From Streptomyces sp. SCUT-3 (GTDB lineage Bacteria; Actinomycetota; Actinomycetes; Streptomycetales; Streptomycetaceae): a DNA stretch of 64,000 nt. A program made the translations under genes and the position numbers. The DNA is taken from the NCBI RefSeq assembly GCF_014083985.1, contig NZ_CP046907.1:5528501-5592500 (forward strand). The letters run 5' to 3'. Positions 10,001-17,814 of the stretch are shown piece after piece (position 1 is the first letter of the stretch; every line of letters starts with the position of its first letter). Under the pieces are notes generated by a model that worked only from the letters and a program-made list of their open reading frames with translations, did not search any database and had not been told where the DNA came from.

Positions 10001-10068
10001 CGCCGCCCGACGAACCCGCCGCCACGCCACCGGAGCGGCTCCTGCCACGAAGGATCCCGACCCGTCAC
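7003..10068 (-). CDS. P-loop NTPase with ten C-terminal TPR repeats
   Basis: About 1021 residues. The N-terminal part has FVGRREE followed by a Walker A GPAGAGKTAL, as in STAND/AAA-type regulatory NTPases. The middle is helical without a motif I recognise. From about residue 570 to 900 there are ten 34-residue TPRs of the form GRYDAALADFDRAVELDPxDAWALAxRAETHRLA, several differing at only a few positions, followed by a helical cap of ~110 residues. There is no DNA-binding, transmembrane or nuclease domain. The start GTG at 10068 was preferred over the upstream GTG at 10092 because GGGGAG lies six bases before it. The gene stands alone and convergent with the siderophore operon. Function unknown; a sensor or scaffold role is inferred from TPRs only. 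Confidence 0.8.
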   Translation of the reverse strand: MTGRDPSWQEPLRWRGGGFVGRREEIAAFEEALRRSPEGAGPVLFRVHGPAGAGKTALLRRMESAARQARAATVYVDGPVADAVGAMAAVGTQLAQQGLPLKGFEERLAVYRRLRQEPVAGVFGTGADRAAVTVPGASGVGLPGPRLTPGTGAFVRAADAEQVVAWVDRVKARFGSRLRSYEDVRLVLSPLQVLTPVFLDELAEAVRGRPWTVWFFDAGDRHAGPVPGTWLHDVLVTGRYGRPPANVLAVTAGRSRPDAQRRDDRTGPVVDLPLEVLTETEVRELSAAAGITGERAVEAVLELSGRLPVLVSTLVAGCPAAPATTDRPADPAADGRPSGPARVADPGRATVEQFLAREADPVRHAAVLACALPREWDEDVYRAAVAEEAAPLFDRLRRLPFVTGRAGRHRYHEVVRTAVLRLHREQSPDLWREQHTRLADAFRQWRERLEDSTAPDGGRWQDERLLGHRLEETYHRLCADPRAALPRALRELPDAYDHGTPTLRRWAEALLQAGRDADAPAVSDRGRQVLAALEDPLPGVAALTLLLDGDALDTPGRALAHLLRARDRRNAGHYEQALADYRAAVALAPEARRAHHGRGVAHVLVGRYDDALADFERVLDLAPDDARALADRAEIHRQAHRYDEASADYDRAVDLAPDDAWILAGRGQARQAAGRHDDALADFDRALELDPGDLWSLADRAETYRLAGRHDDALADYDRAVELDPRNARAAAGRGETHRLAGRYDAALADFDRAVELDPHDAWALANRGQVHQAMGRYDAALADFDLAVELDPYDLWALVNRAETHRIAGRYDAALADYDLAVETDPYDAWAAAGRAETHRLAGRYDAALADFDNALELDPDDAWALAGRGRTHRATGRYDAALADARRVVAADPDDGWSHYEEGLTLRAMARPGWEQCLARAVERFARDAAGAGPGPATGEAVPGEAATGEGGLFVAHCALSSWEEADRHLTRFLAAAPHRGQVGEVLADLDALAQAIASATEHLRPFRHRLEDALAALP
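7420..8370 (-). repeat. 102-bp tandem repeat array encoding TPRs
   Basis: The TPR-coding part of the NTPase gene is a tandem array at DNA level. Units of 102 bp (34 codons) recur about ten times, and blocks such as GTCGTAACGGCCCGC recur almost unchanged in several units. This suggests recent unit duplication or gene conversion and makes the array prone to copy-number change and to assembly collapse. Confidence 0.8.
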
Positions 10069-10161
10069 CTGCGACTCCCCCTGAACGAACACCCCGGCAC
10101 ACCGTCAACGCCATGCTGCCCGCCGCCCGCAGCCGTCCCCGAAGTCTGCGGCACTCCGGCG

Positions 10162-11241
10162 TCAACGGGGTGTCGGAGGCGCCGCGGCCGGTCCGCCGCC
10201 GGTCCTCTCCGCCCTGCGGCCGGCTCTCGCGGGGGAGGGCGACGGCCCGGGCGTCGTCCGGGGGAAGGCCCGCCGGTAGTCGCCCGGCGACACCCCGAGC
10301 TGTTTGAGGAAGTGGTGGCGGAGGTTGTTCGCCGTGCCGAGGCCGCTCAGCTCCCCGATCTTCTCGATCGGCAGGTCCGTCGACTCCAGCAGGCTCCGGG
10401 CCCGTGCCAGACGCTGGTCGAGAAGCCACCGGAGCGGAGTTGTCCCGGTGGCCGCCCGGAGCCGTCGGTGGAGGGTCCGCGGGCTCATCGCCGCGCGCCG
10501 CGCCAGGTCCTCGACCGTCAGGGGCCGGTCCAGGTTCGCACGGGCCCAGTCCAGTACGGGCCCCAGGCTTCCGGTGTCGGTGGTGGGCACTGCCAGGTCG
10601 ACGAACTGCGCCTGGCCGCCGGGCCGGTGGGCGGGCACCACCATCCGCCGGGCCAGTTGGTTGGCGACGTGCGCGCCCAGGTCGCGCCGTACCAGGTGGA
10701 GGCAGAGGTCGAGCCCGGCGGTCAGCCCGGCGCTGGTGAGCACATCGCCGTCGTCCACGTACAGCACCGAGTCGTCGACCTGCACCTTCGGGTAGCGCTC
10801 GGCCAGCCGGGCGGTGTGCATCCAGTGGGCGGTGGCGCGCCGTCCGTCGAGCAGCCCCGCCTCGGCGAGTGCGAAGGCGCCGGTGCACAGGGAAACCATG
10901 CGGGCGCCCGCCTCGTGGGCGCGGCGCAGGGCCGCGACCAGTGGCCGCGGCAGCGGTCTGCCCTCGTCGACGCAGGCGTCGGGCACCGAGGGCACGACGA
11001 CCGTGTCGGCGCCGGCGAGGTCGTCGAGCCCGCGGCTCGTGCGCAGCGACAGTCCGGTCCCGGCGGGGGAGCCGTCCCGGGGACGCTCCCCCGTACCGCA
11101 CAACCACAGGTCGTACCAGGGGTCGGCCAGGTCGGGCTGCGGCTTCCCGAAGACGGTGCAGGGGATGCTCAGCTCGTACAGGTCCCACGAGGGGACCTCG
11201 ATGTCCTCGGTCACGACCACGGCGACGGAACCAGGATTCAT
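10162..11241 (-). CDS. GlxA-type AraC-family transcriptional regulator
   Basis: 359 residues with two domains. Residues 1 to ~190 form a DJ-1/PfpI class I amidotransferase-like domain with the nucleophile-position cysteine at residue 119 (SLCTGAFAL). Residues ~235-335 carry two AraC helix-turn-helices (LTVEDLARRAAMSPRTLHRRL and IGELSGLGTANNLRHHFLKQLGVSP). Such proteins usually act as activators that sense a small metabolite. It is divergent from the imine-reductase-like gene, with a 128-bp shared promoter region, so control of that gene is plausible. The tail after ~335 is Pro/Arg rich. Confidence 0.9.
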   Translation of the reverse strand: MNPGSVAVVVTEDIEVPSWDLYELSIPCTVFGKPQPDLADPWYDLWLCGTGERPRDGSPAGTGLSLRTSRGLDDLAGADTVVVPSVPDACVDEGRPLPRPLVAALRRAHEAGARMVSLCTGAFALAEAGLLDGRRATAHWMHTARLAERYPKVQVDDSVLYVDDGDVLTSAGLTAGLDLCLHLVRRDLGAHVANQLARRMVVPAHRPGGQAQFVDLAVPTTDTGSLGPVLDWARANLDRPLTVEDLARRAAMSPRTLHRRLRAATGTTPLRWLLDQRLARARSLLESTDLPIEKIGELSGLGTANNLRHHFLKQLGVSPGDYRRAFPRTTPGPSPSPARAGRRAERTGGGPAAAPPTPR

Positions 11242-11369
11242 GCCCGGAAGGGTATGGCAGGAATTTGGTGGTCGCCGTCACCGGTGTCACTGTTCCCGGC
11301 CGCCGCCCGCTGCGATCTTGGTCCTCACGTGACCGACCGCCGCAGGCGGACGTACCAAGGAGTTGTGGC

Positions 11370-12260
11370 ATGCATTCCGATCGCCCGGCAGTGACCGTCC
11401 TCGGAGCGGGCTCGATGGGCTCCGCACTGGCCGCCGCGTTACTGGAGCGGGGCCACCCGACCACCGTGTGGAACCGCTCGGCGCACAGGGTCCGGCCGCT
11501 GGTCGACCGGGGCGCCCGTGCGGCCGCGACGCCCGAGGAGGCGGTCGCGGCCGGCTCGCTGGTCATCGCCTGCGTCCTGGACCACGAGGTGCTGCACACC
11601 GTCCTCGATCCCGTCGCCGGCTCCCTCACGGGCAAGGTCCTGGTCAACCTCACCTCCGGTTCCCCCGAACAGGCCCGCGAAGTCGACGCGTGGGCCCGGT
11701 CGCACGCCGCCGAGCACCTCGACGGCGCGATCATGACCACTCCGCCGGGTGTCGGAAACCCGGAGGTGATGTTCCTCTACAGCGGATCCCGCGCCGCCTT
11801 CGAGGCCCACCGTCCGACCCTGGCGTCCCTGGGCGACCCCGTGCACCTGGGCGCCGACCCGGGCCTGGCCTCCCTCTACGACACCGCCCTGCTCGGCCTG
11901 ATGTGGTCCACCATGACCGGCTGGCTGCACGGCACCGCGCTGGTCGGCGCGGAGAAGACACCGGCCACGGACTTCACCCCCGTCGCGATCCGCTGGCTGT
12001 CCACCGTGGCCGGCTTCCTGACCACCTACGCGCCCCAGGTGGACGCCGGCCGCTACCCGGGCGACGACGCCACCGTCGACGTGCAGATCGCGGCCGTCGA
12101 CCACCTCGTCCACGCCGCGGCGGCCCGCGGCATCGACAACGCCCTGCCCGAACTCCTGAAGTCCGTCATGGAACGGGCCAGGGACGCCGGCCACGGCTCG
12201 GACAGCTACGCGAGCGTGATCGAGGTCCTGAAGAACCCGGCGGGCGAGGAGCGACCGTGA
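11370..12260 (+). CDS. NADPH-binding imine-reductase-like oxidoreductase with a TTA codon
   Basis: 296 residues of the 6-phosphogluconate/3-hydroxyisobutyrate dehydrogenase superfamily. A Rossmann motif LGAGSMGSAL (11-20) is followed by NRSAHR, typical of NADP-preferring members. The C-terminal all-helical half (YDTALLGLMWSTMTGWLHG) is like imine reductases and reductive aminases. Leucine 24 is encoded by TTA (11439-11441), the only in-frame TTA I found in the window. In Streptomyces this ties translation to the bldA tRNA and hence to development. AAGGAG sits before the ATG. It overlaps the next gene by GTGA. The substrate is unknown. Confidence 0.82.
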   Translation: MHSDRPAVTVLGAGSMGSALAAALLERGHPTTVWNRSAHRVRPLVDRGARAAATPEEAVAAGSLVIACVLDHEVLHTVLDPVAGSLTGKVLVNLTSGSPEQAREVDAWARSHAAEHLDGAIMTTPPGVGNPEVMFLYSGSRAAFEAHRPTLASLGDPVHLGADPGLASLYDTALLGLMWSTMTGWLHGTALVGAEKTPATDFTPVAIRWLSTVAGFLTTYAPQVDAGRYPGDDATVDVQIAAVDHLVHAAAARGIDNALPELLKSVMERARDAGHGSDSYASVIEVLKNPAGEERP

Positions 12261-12901
12261 CACCGACAACCACCACACACCCCGCGTCCGGCCCGGTGAC
12301 CGCCTCCACCGCCGCGCCGTGGACGGACCTCCTGGCCGCCGCCACCGACGACTGCCTGGGCGTCCTCCTCGAAGGGGCCGACCGGGACTGGTCGCTCCCC
12401 GCCCACGCCCTCGACTGGTCCTGCCGCGAGGTCCTCGACCATCTCGCGCTCGGCCTGACCGGCTACGCGGGCCTGCTCGTCGCCCGTCCCGACGACCGCT
12501 ACATCACCCTCTTCGCCTCCCTCGACCCCCGGGCCCCCGTCCCGGCCTGCCTGGAGGGCCTGCGGATCGCGGCGTCCCTCCTGGCCTCCACCGTCCGCGA
12601 CACGCCTGCCGAAGCGCGCGCATGGCACCCCTGGGGCCACTCCGACGCAACCGGCTTCGCCGCCATGGGGATCACCGAACTGGCCGTCCACACCCACGAC
12701 ATCGCCCGCGCCCTCGGCCTGTCCTGGGCCCCGCCCGACGACCTCGCCTCCGGCGTCCTCGCCCGCCTCTTCCCCGACGCCCCGTCCGGGCACGGGCCGT
12801 CCGACACCCTGCTGTGGTGCACGGGCCGCGTCCCGCTCCCCGGCCTGCCCCGGCGCACGGACTGGCAGTGGGACGGAACCGTGCACAGCCCCGCCCCCTG
12901 A
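12257..12901 (+). CDS. DinB/maleylpyruvate isomerase-like, mycothiol-dependent fold protein
   Basis: 214 residues. It shows the N-terminal helical metal-binding layout of the DinB/MDMPI superfamily: WTDLLAAATDDC, then HALDWSCREVLDHLALGL with the first histidine region, and later GITELAVHTHDIARALG with the HxxH/D-type ligand set. By family it is a thiol (mycothiol)-dependent transferase or isomerase; no specific substrate can be given. The GTG start overlaps the stop of the imine-reductase-like gene, so the two are translationally coupled and may share a pathway and the bldA-dependent timing. Confidence 0.75.
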   Translation: MTPTTTTHPASGPVTASTAAPWTDLLAAATDDCLGVLLEGADRDWSLPAHALDWSCREVLDHLALGLTGYAGLLVARPDDRYITLFASLDPRAPVPACLEGLRIAASLLASTVRDTPAEARAWHPWGHSDATGFAAMGITELAVHTHDIARALGLSWAPPDDLASGVLARLFPDAPSGHGPSDTLLWCTGRVPLPGLPRRTDWQWDGTVHSPAP

Positions 12902-12946
12902 CGGCCGGCGGGCGCCGAGGACGGCCGGAAGCGGGCCCCCGGGGCG

Positions 12947-13273
12947 TCAGTGGGCGTTGCGTTCCGCGGCGGCGTGCCACCACCCGGGCGGCGAAGGGCC
13001 GGTCACCCGGGCGGTCGGCTGGTCGGGGTGCAGGCCGAGCCGCCGCAGGGCGTCCGGGTGCACACGGACGTCGAACCAGCCGTGCCAACGGCCGTCGGGA
13101 CCGACTCCGCAGGCAAGCCCCCAGCGGATCTCGTCGGGGCCGAAGGGCATCCAGTCGATGCCGCGGTCGCGCAGTCAAGCGCGCGCGGCCGCCATCGGCC
13201 GGAGGCGTCCCGGCAGGTTCTCGTAGGCCGCGACGGTGATCCAGTCGGCGTTCGGTGTCTCCACGGTGCTCAT
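12947..13273 (-). pseudogene. Small conserved protein interrupted by an in-frame TGA
   Basis: Read from the ATG at 13273, the frame gives MSTVETPNADWITVAAYENLPG..., reaches TGA at 13175-13177, and then continues in the same frame as LRDRGIDWMPFGPDEIRWGLACGV...WHAAAERNAH to a stop at 12947. The two halves join smoothly as ARA-[W]-LRDRGIDW if TGA is TGG, giving about 108 residues. I do not recognise the family; it is rich in Trp and looks like a small soluble protein. Either it is a nonsense mutant or the base is a sequence error. It is convergent with the preceding gene. Confidence 0.62.
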
Positions 13274-13425
13274 GATGCCCGGCCGCCGCACGGTTGGCAC
13301 AGCCGTTCGGCGAACACGGCGACGACCGCGGTGGCGGGCGCCGGAGGCGGGGCGGATCCGGACAACGGCGGCCCCGAGCACGGTTGTTCCGGCAGCGTCC
13401 GCAGCGCCCGCAGCGCCCGCGCGTC

Positions 13426-13953
13426 TCACGCCCCGGCGACTCCGTCGATGCGCTCCCGGATCAGGTCGGCGTGGCCGTTGTGGCGCGCGTACTCCTCGAT
13501 CATGTGGACCAGGATCCAGCGTAGGGAGACCGTGGGATTACCCAGGTGGCCGGCTTCCTGTTCGGACAGGCGGCCGGAGTCGTCCAGCGAGGCGTCGGCG
13601 ACGAGTTCACGGCTCCGGGCGACTTCCGCCCGCCACGCGGCCGTCGCGCCGTCGAGGCCCCGGGCCGGATCGAGGGCGAAGCCGTCGGGGTTGTCCTCCC
13701 CGAACACCGGCGGCACGTCCTGGCCGGCGAACACCCGCCGGAACCAGTTGCGTTCGATCTCGGCCATGTGCTGGACGAGGCCCAGCAGCGTCATCGAGGA
13801 CGGTGCCGCCGAGGCCGTCCGTGCCTGGTCGTCGCCGAGGCCCGCGCACTTGAGGGCGAGAGTCGCCCGGTGGAAGTCGAGCCATGTTTCCAGCATGGCG
13901 CGTTCGCCGGCGTGTGCGGGCGGGATCGGACGTCCGTCCGGTGTCGTGGTCAT
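13426..13953 (-). CDS. DinB family protein (DUF664-like)
   Basis: 175 residues of the DinB/DUF664 four-helix family, common in actinomycetes as mycothiol-dependent enzymes. Visible are [42 protein letters not shown] (first His ligand) and the C-terminal [29 protein letters not shown], with HxxxEYARHxGH providing the usual metal-binding histidines. The ATG at 13953 is preferred because the frame upstream is Arg/Pro-rich and unlike a protein start. The substrate is unknown. Confidence 0.85.
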   Translation of the reverse strand: MTTTPDGRPIPPAHAGERAMLETWLDFHRATLALKCAGLGDDQARTASAAPSSMTLLGLVQHMAEIERNWFRRVFAGQDVPPVFGEDNPDGFALDPARGLDGATAAWRAEVARSRELVADASLDDSGRLSEQEAGHLGNPTVSLRWILVHMIEEYARHNGHADLIRERIDGVAGA

Positions 13954-14193
13954 GGCCGCACCCTGCCGGAAACGGCCGCGCCCCGCGGGCGTATTCGCCG
14001 CCGGTGAACACGGATCCGTGCCCCGGAGGGGGCGAACGCACCGGCCCGTACGACCCGTTGATGATCGTCGCCCTGCTTCCCGTGGCACTCAGGTATGACT
14101 TCGCGACCGGTACGGAGGGGGATTCGGACTACTCCCTCGCCTCCATAGCGTCTTGACCGGCAAGGACCGGCAGGGGCCGGCAGGAGGACGAGC

Positions 14194-15444
14194 GTGACGG
14201 GGAGCCGGATGTCACAGGTGACGCAGCAGGAGACGGCGCAGGACGAGGCGGTGCACGGCGGTGACGCGGTGCACCGTGTCACCGCGGGGGACGACGGCGC
14301 CGCGCGGGGGAAGGCGTTCGCCCCCGAGTACCAGGGCGCTCTCGGCTCGCTGTCGGTGAACTCGTCCCTGACCGACGTGCTGGCCAGGGGGATCGAGGAG
14401 CTGCGGGCGGCGGAGGAGGCCGGGGAGCAGCGGGAGGCGGCGCGCTGCGGGCTCGCCGTCGCGGAGGCGTACCGGCGGCTGGGCAGGGTCGGGGAGGCCG
14501 ACCGTGCGTGGAGGGCGAGTTACCGCGCGGCGCGCGCGGCCGGTGACGTCGGGGCGATGGCATGGGCGCTGTGGAGCGGCGGCACGCTCGCCCGCCAGCG
14601 GGGCGCACTGCGCCTGGCGTACCGCCTGCTCCGCCTCGCGGCGGAGGCGGGCCGGGCAGGGGGCGACGTGGTCGTGCGCGGCTACTCGCTCGCCGGACTG
14701 GCGGAGACCGGGCGGATCCAGGGCGACTACGAGGCCGTCGGTGAACTCCACGAGCAGCTGCTCGCCGAGGCACGCCGACGCGGCGAGGCCCGCCACACGG
14801 TGTGGGCGCTGGAGGGCATAGCGCAGATGCACCGGAACACCGGCTCCTACGACAAGGCGCTCGCCCTTTTCGAGGAGGCGGCCGAGACCGCGGGACGGGC
14901 CGACGACCGGCGGGGACGCGCCTGGGCGCTGCGGGGGATCGCCGACGTGGTGTCCGTGCGCGACGGTGACGCGGAGCGTGCGCTGGCGCTGCTGGCCGAG
15001 GCCGAGGTCGCCTGCCGCGAGATGCGGCTGTCGAGCGCCCTGGCGTACAACCACAAGATGCGCGGCAACGTTCTGTACCGGGCGGGTCGTTACGAGGAGG
15101 CCCGGGAGAACTACGCGCAGGCGCTGGGGGAGTTCCGCGCGATGGACGAGCCGCGCGGGACGGCCCTGTCCCGTCTCGGGCTCGTCAAGTCGCTCGCCCG
15201 GCTCGGGCAGGACGCGACGCGGACCGCCGCGGAGCTGGCCGAACTCCGCGACACCCTGGACCGGATCGGCCTGCGGCACGCCCGGGACATGGTCGACAGG
15301 GCGGCGGCCGAGCTGGGCGTGGGCCCGCTGCCCGCGGAGAGCGGATCCTCCGGATCCGGGGGCGGGGCCGGAGTCGAGGCCGGGGTCGGAACCCGGACTG
15401 GGACCGGGATGCCGGTCGTGCTCGCGGAGGGCGCGCTGCGATGA
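14194..15444 (+). CDS. TPR-like helical repeat protein
   Basis: 416 residues made almost wholly of helical TPR-like repeats from about residue 50 to 380 (for example WALEGIAQMHRNTGSYDKALALFEEAAETA and RGNVLYRAGRYEEARENYAQALGEF). There is no signal peptide, membrane segment or catalytic motif. AGGAGG lies 8 bases before the GTG start at 14194; an internal ATG at 14209 is an alternative. It is coupled by ATGA to the polyprenyl synthase, so a joint function (partner or scaffold) is likely but not demonstrated. Confidence 0.8.
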   Translation: MTGSRMSQVTQQETAQDEAVHGGDAVHRVTAGDDGAARGKAFAPEYQGALGSLSVNSSLTDVLARGIEELRAAEEAGEQREAARCGLAVAEAYRRLGRVGEADRAWRASYRAARAAGDVGAMAWALWSGGTLARQRGALRLAYRLLRLAAEAGRAGGDVVVRGYSLAGLAETGRIQGDYEAVGELHEQLLAEARRRGEARHTVWALEGIAQMHRNTGSYDKALALFEEAAETAGRADDRRGRAWALRGIADVVSVRDGDAERALALLAEAEVACREMRLSSALAYNHKMRGNVLYRAGRYEEARENYAQALGEFRAMDEPRGTALSRLGLVKSLARLGQDATRTAAELAELRDTLDRIGLRHARDMVDRAAAELGVGPLPAESGSSGSGGGAGVEAGVGTRTGTGMPVVLAEGALR

Positions 15445-16559
15445 CCTCTCCCACCACTGCGACCCCCGTGCCCGCCGTACCTTCCGTGTCCGCGGTGTCT
15501 GCGGTGTCCGCGGTGTCCGCGGTGTCCGTGCCGGACGTGCCCGACGTGCTCGGCCGCTGCCGCGCCCTGGTGCGTCCCGCGCTGGCCGACGCCGTCGCGC
15601 AGCTCCACCCGTGGACCGGTGAGATGGCCGCCTACGCGTTCGGCTGGTGCGACGTGGGCGGCGCCCCGGCCTCCGGCGCCTCCGAGGGCAAGGGCGTGCG
15701 GCAGGCCCTGGCCGTACTGGGCGCCGAGGCGGCCGGGGCGGACGGCGGGGCCGCGGTCGGCGGGGCGGTCGCCGTCGAACTGGTCCACGCCTTCTCGCTG
15801 CTGCACGACGACATCATGGACGGCGACGGGACGCGCAGGCAGCGGGAGACCGTGTGGAAGGCGTACGGCACCGGGCCCGCCGTCCTCGCCGGGGACGCGC
15901 TGTTCGCCCTCGCGGTGCAGACCCTCGCCGGGACGCCGGGGCCCCGCACGGCCGCCGCAGTGCGGCGCCTGTGCGCGACGCTGGCCGAACTGGTGCAAGG
16001 CCAGGCGGAGGACCTGCTGCTGGAGGACCGCCCCTGGACGGGGCCCGGAGCCGTCCGGCCGGACGAGTACCGGTCGGTGGCGGAGCGCAAGACCGGTTCC
16101 CTCCTCGGCTGCGCGGCCGCGCTCGGCGGCCTGCTCGGCGGGGCGCCCGGGGAGACCGTCACGGCGCTGGACCGGGCCGGGCGGCACCTCGGCGTGGCCT
16201 TCCAGGCCGTCGACGACCTGCTCGGCGTCCGGGGCGACCCGGCGGTGACCGGCAAACCCGTCCACGGCGACCTGCGGCGGCGCAAGAAGACCCGTCCCGT
16301 TCTCGCCGCCCTCGCCGGGGACGGCCCCGCCGCCCGCGAGCTCGCGGCGCTGCTGGACTCCTCGTTCCGGCTCGACGACGCCGCTGCGGCCCGTGCCGCC
16401 GTGCTCGTCGAGGAGGCCGGGGGGAACGCGGCCACCGTGGAGGAGGCCCGCAGCCACCTCGACGCCGCCCGCGCCTGCCTGCGGGGCGTCCCGCTCGCCC
16501 GGAGCGCGGCGCGGGACATCGACTCGCTGATCGCCTTCCTGCTGCACCGCGCGGTGTGA
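15441..16559 (+). CDS. Polyprenyl (isoprenyl) diphosphate synthase
   Basis: 372 residues of the trans-isoprenyl diphosphate synthase family. The first aspartate motif is LLHDDIMDGD and the second is FQAVDDLLGVRGD, with ERKTGSLL between, so all catalytic metal ligands are present. It should condense isopentenyl diphosphate with an allylic diphosphate (chain length unpredictable). The first ~35 residues contain a Ser-Ala-Val repeat from four 9-bp units. The gene starts in an ATGA overlap with the TPR protein. No terpene cyclase, quinone or carotenoid gene is next to it, so the end product is unknown. Confidence 0.87.
   Translation: MTSPTTATPVPAVPSVSAVSAVSAVSAVSVPDVPDVLGRCRALVRPALADAVAQLHPWTGEMAAYAFGWCDVGGAPASGASEGKGVRQALAVLGAEAAGADGGAAVGGAVAVELVHAFSLLHDDIMDGDGTRRQRETVWKAYGTGPAVLAGDALFALAVQTLAGTPGPRTAAAVRRLCATLAELVQGQAEDLLLEDRPWTGPGAVRPDEYRSVAERKTGSLLGCAAALGGLLGGAPGETVTALDRAGRHLGVAFQAVDDLLGVRGDPAVTGKPVHGDLRRRKKTRPVLAALAGDGPAARELAALLDSSFRLDDAAAARAAVLVEEAGGNAATVEEARSHLDAARACLRGVPLARSAARDIDSLIAFLLHRAV
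15492..15527 (+). repeat. Four tandem 9-bp repeats
   Basis: The unit GCGGTGTCC (first copy ends in T) occurs four times head to tail at the 5' end of the polyprenyl synthase gene, encoding SAV repeats. It is a likely slippage tract with in-frame length variation. Confidence 0.85.
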
Positions 16560-16688
16560 GCACCCCCGCCGGCGCGCGGTGCGGTCGCCTCCGCCCGTGC
16601 GGGCCCGCTGCCCGGGCCCTCCGGGCGGCGCTGCCCCCGCGGCGGCGCTGTCCCCGAGACGGCCCTCCGGGCGGCGGCGGGACCGGAC

Positions 16689-16719
16689 TTGACCTCAACC
16701 TTGATCGAGGTTCGATGCT
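16689..16719 (+). promoter_or_regulatory. MerR/SoxR-type promoter-operator with 19-bp spacer
   Basis: A -35 box TTGACC (16689-16694) and a -10-like GATGCT (16714-16719) are separated by 19 bp, the elongated spacing used by MerR-family activators. The spacer holds the partial dyad ACCTC (16692-16696) - N10 - GAGGT (16707-16711), with AACCT/AGGTT inside. It is 58 bp upstream of the quinone oxidoreductase start. No MerR gene is nearby. Confidence 0.68.
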
Positions 16720-16777
16720 GGTGCCGCACCGGTGAGCACCGGTGCCGGGCGTGGGCCCGTGACGAGGGGTGGACGGC

Positions 16778-17755
16778 ATGAGAGTGATGCGGGTGACGGC
16801 GTTCGGCGGGCCGGAGGTCCTGGTGGCGGGGGAGGCGCCGGAGCCTGTGGCCGGTCCCGGACAGGTGGTGGTCGAGGTCGGTTTCGTGCCGGTCGTCTTC
16901 GTCGAGACGCAGCTGCGGCAGGGCAGGTCGCCCGGCCCGCCGCTGCCGACGCCCCCGTACGTGCCCGGCGGCGGGGTGGCGGGCACGGTGGTCGCGGTCG
17001 GCGAGGGTGTGGATCCGGAGCGGATCGGCGCCCGGGTGGTGACCAGGGTCCTCGGGGGCGGTTGCGCGCAGCGCGCCCTGGCCCCGGCCGACGCGCTGGT
17101 CCCGGTGCCGGACGGTCTCGGGCTCGACGCGGCGGCGGCCCTGCTCAACGACGGCGCCACCGCGCTGGGGCTCTTCGCGGCGGCCCGGGTGCGGCCGGGG
17201 GAGTGGGTGCTGGTGGAGGCGGCCGCCGGCGGGGTGGGCAGCCTGCTGGTGCAGGCGGCGCGCGCGGCCGGGGCGCGGGTGGTGGGTGCCGCGCGCGGCG
17301 GACGGAAGCTGGAAGTGGTCCGCGGGCTGGGTGCCGACGCCGCCGTCGACTACTCCGACCCGGACTGGGCGGAGCAGGTGCGCGCGGTGACCGGCGGCGC
17401 GGGGGCGGACGTGGTCTTCGACGGCGTCGGCGGGGAGATCGGCCGGGCGGCCTTCGGGGTGACGGCGCGGGGCGGGCGTTTCTCCGTGCACGGCGCGGCC
17501 GGGGGACCGCCCACCGAGGCCGCCCCCGGGGAGGCGGAACGGCGCGGGGTGGAGTTCCTGGGACTGGAGCAGTTGCAGGGCTTCGACGAGGAGACGAGCA
17601 GACGGTGGGCCGGGCGGGCGCTGGCCGAGGCGGCGGCGGGCCGTCTGCGGCCGGTCGTCGGGCAGGTCTTCCCGCTGGAGCGGGCCGCCGACGCGCACGC
17701 GGCGATGGATGACCGCGACACTGTCGGCAGGACGCTGCTCTCCGTCAGCCACTGA
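16778..17755 (+). CDS. Quinone oxidoreductase / MDR-family NADPH reductase
   Basis: 325 residues of the medium-chain dehydrogenase/reductase family, zinc-independent quinone oxidoreductase branch. The N-terminal GroES-like fold (VTAFGGPEVLVAGEAPEP) is followed by the Rossmann glycine motif VEAAAGGVGSLLVQAARAAGARVVG and the terminal RAADAHAAMDDRDTVGRTLL. There are no catalytic or structural zinc cysteines. It should reduce quinones or other electrophiles with NADPH. The upstream MerR-type promoter suggests induction by an oxidant, metal or drug. GAGGGG precedes the ATG chosen; a GTG at 16769 is in frame. Confidence 0.86.
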   Translation: MRVMRVTAFGGPEVLVAGEAPEPVAGPGQVVVEVGFVPVVFVETQLRQGRSPGPPLPTPPYVPGGGVAGTVVAVGEGVDPERIGARVVTRVLGGGCAQRALAPADALVPVPDGLGLDAAAALLNDGATALGLFAAARVRPGEWVLVEAAAGGVGSLLVQAARAAGARVVGAARGGRKLEVVRGLGADAAVDYSDPDWAEQVRAVTGGAGADVVFDGVGGEIGRAAFGVTARGGRFSVHGAAGGPPTEAAPGEAERRGVEFLGLEQLQGFDEETSRRWAGRALAEAAAGRLRPVVGQVFPLERAADAHAAMDDRDTVGRTLLSVSH

Positions 17756-17814
17756 CAGCCGCCGCCGGCCCGCGCCGTCCGCCGACCCCGGCGCGTCCGG
17801 CGCCCCGGAACCGA

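Noticed and set aside
13175-13177. TGA read as selenocysteine
   Set aside because: No selenocysteine insertion element or redox motif is visible, and the position suits Trp (TGG).
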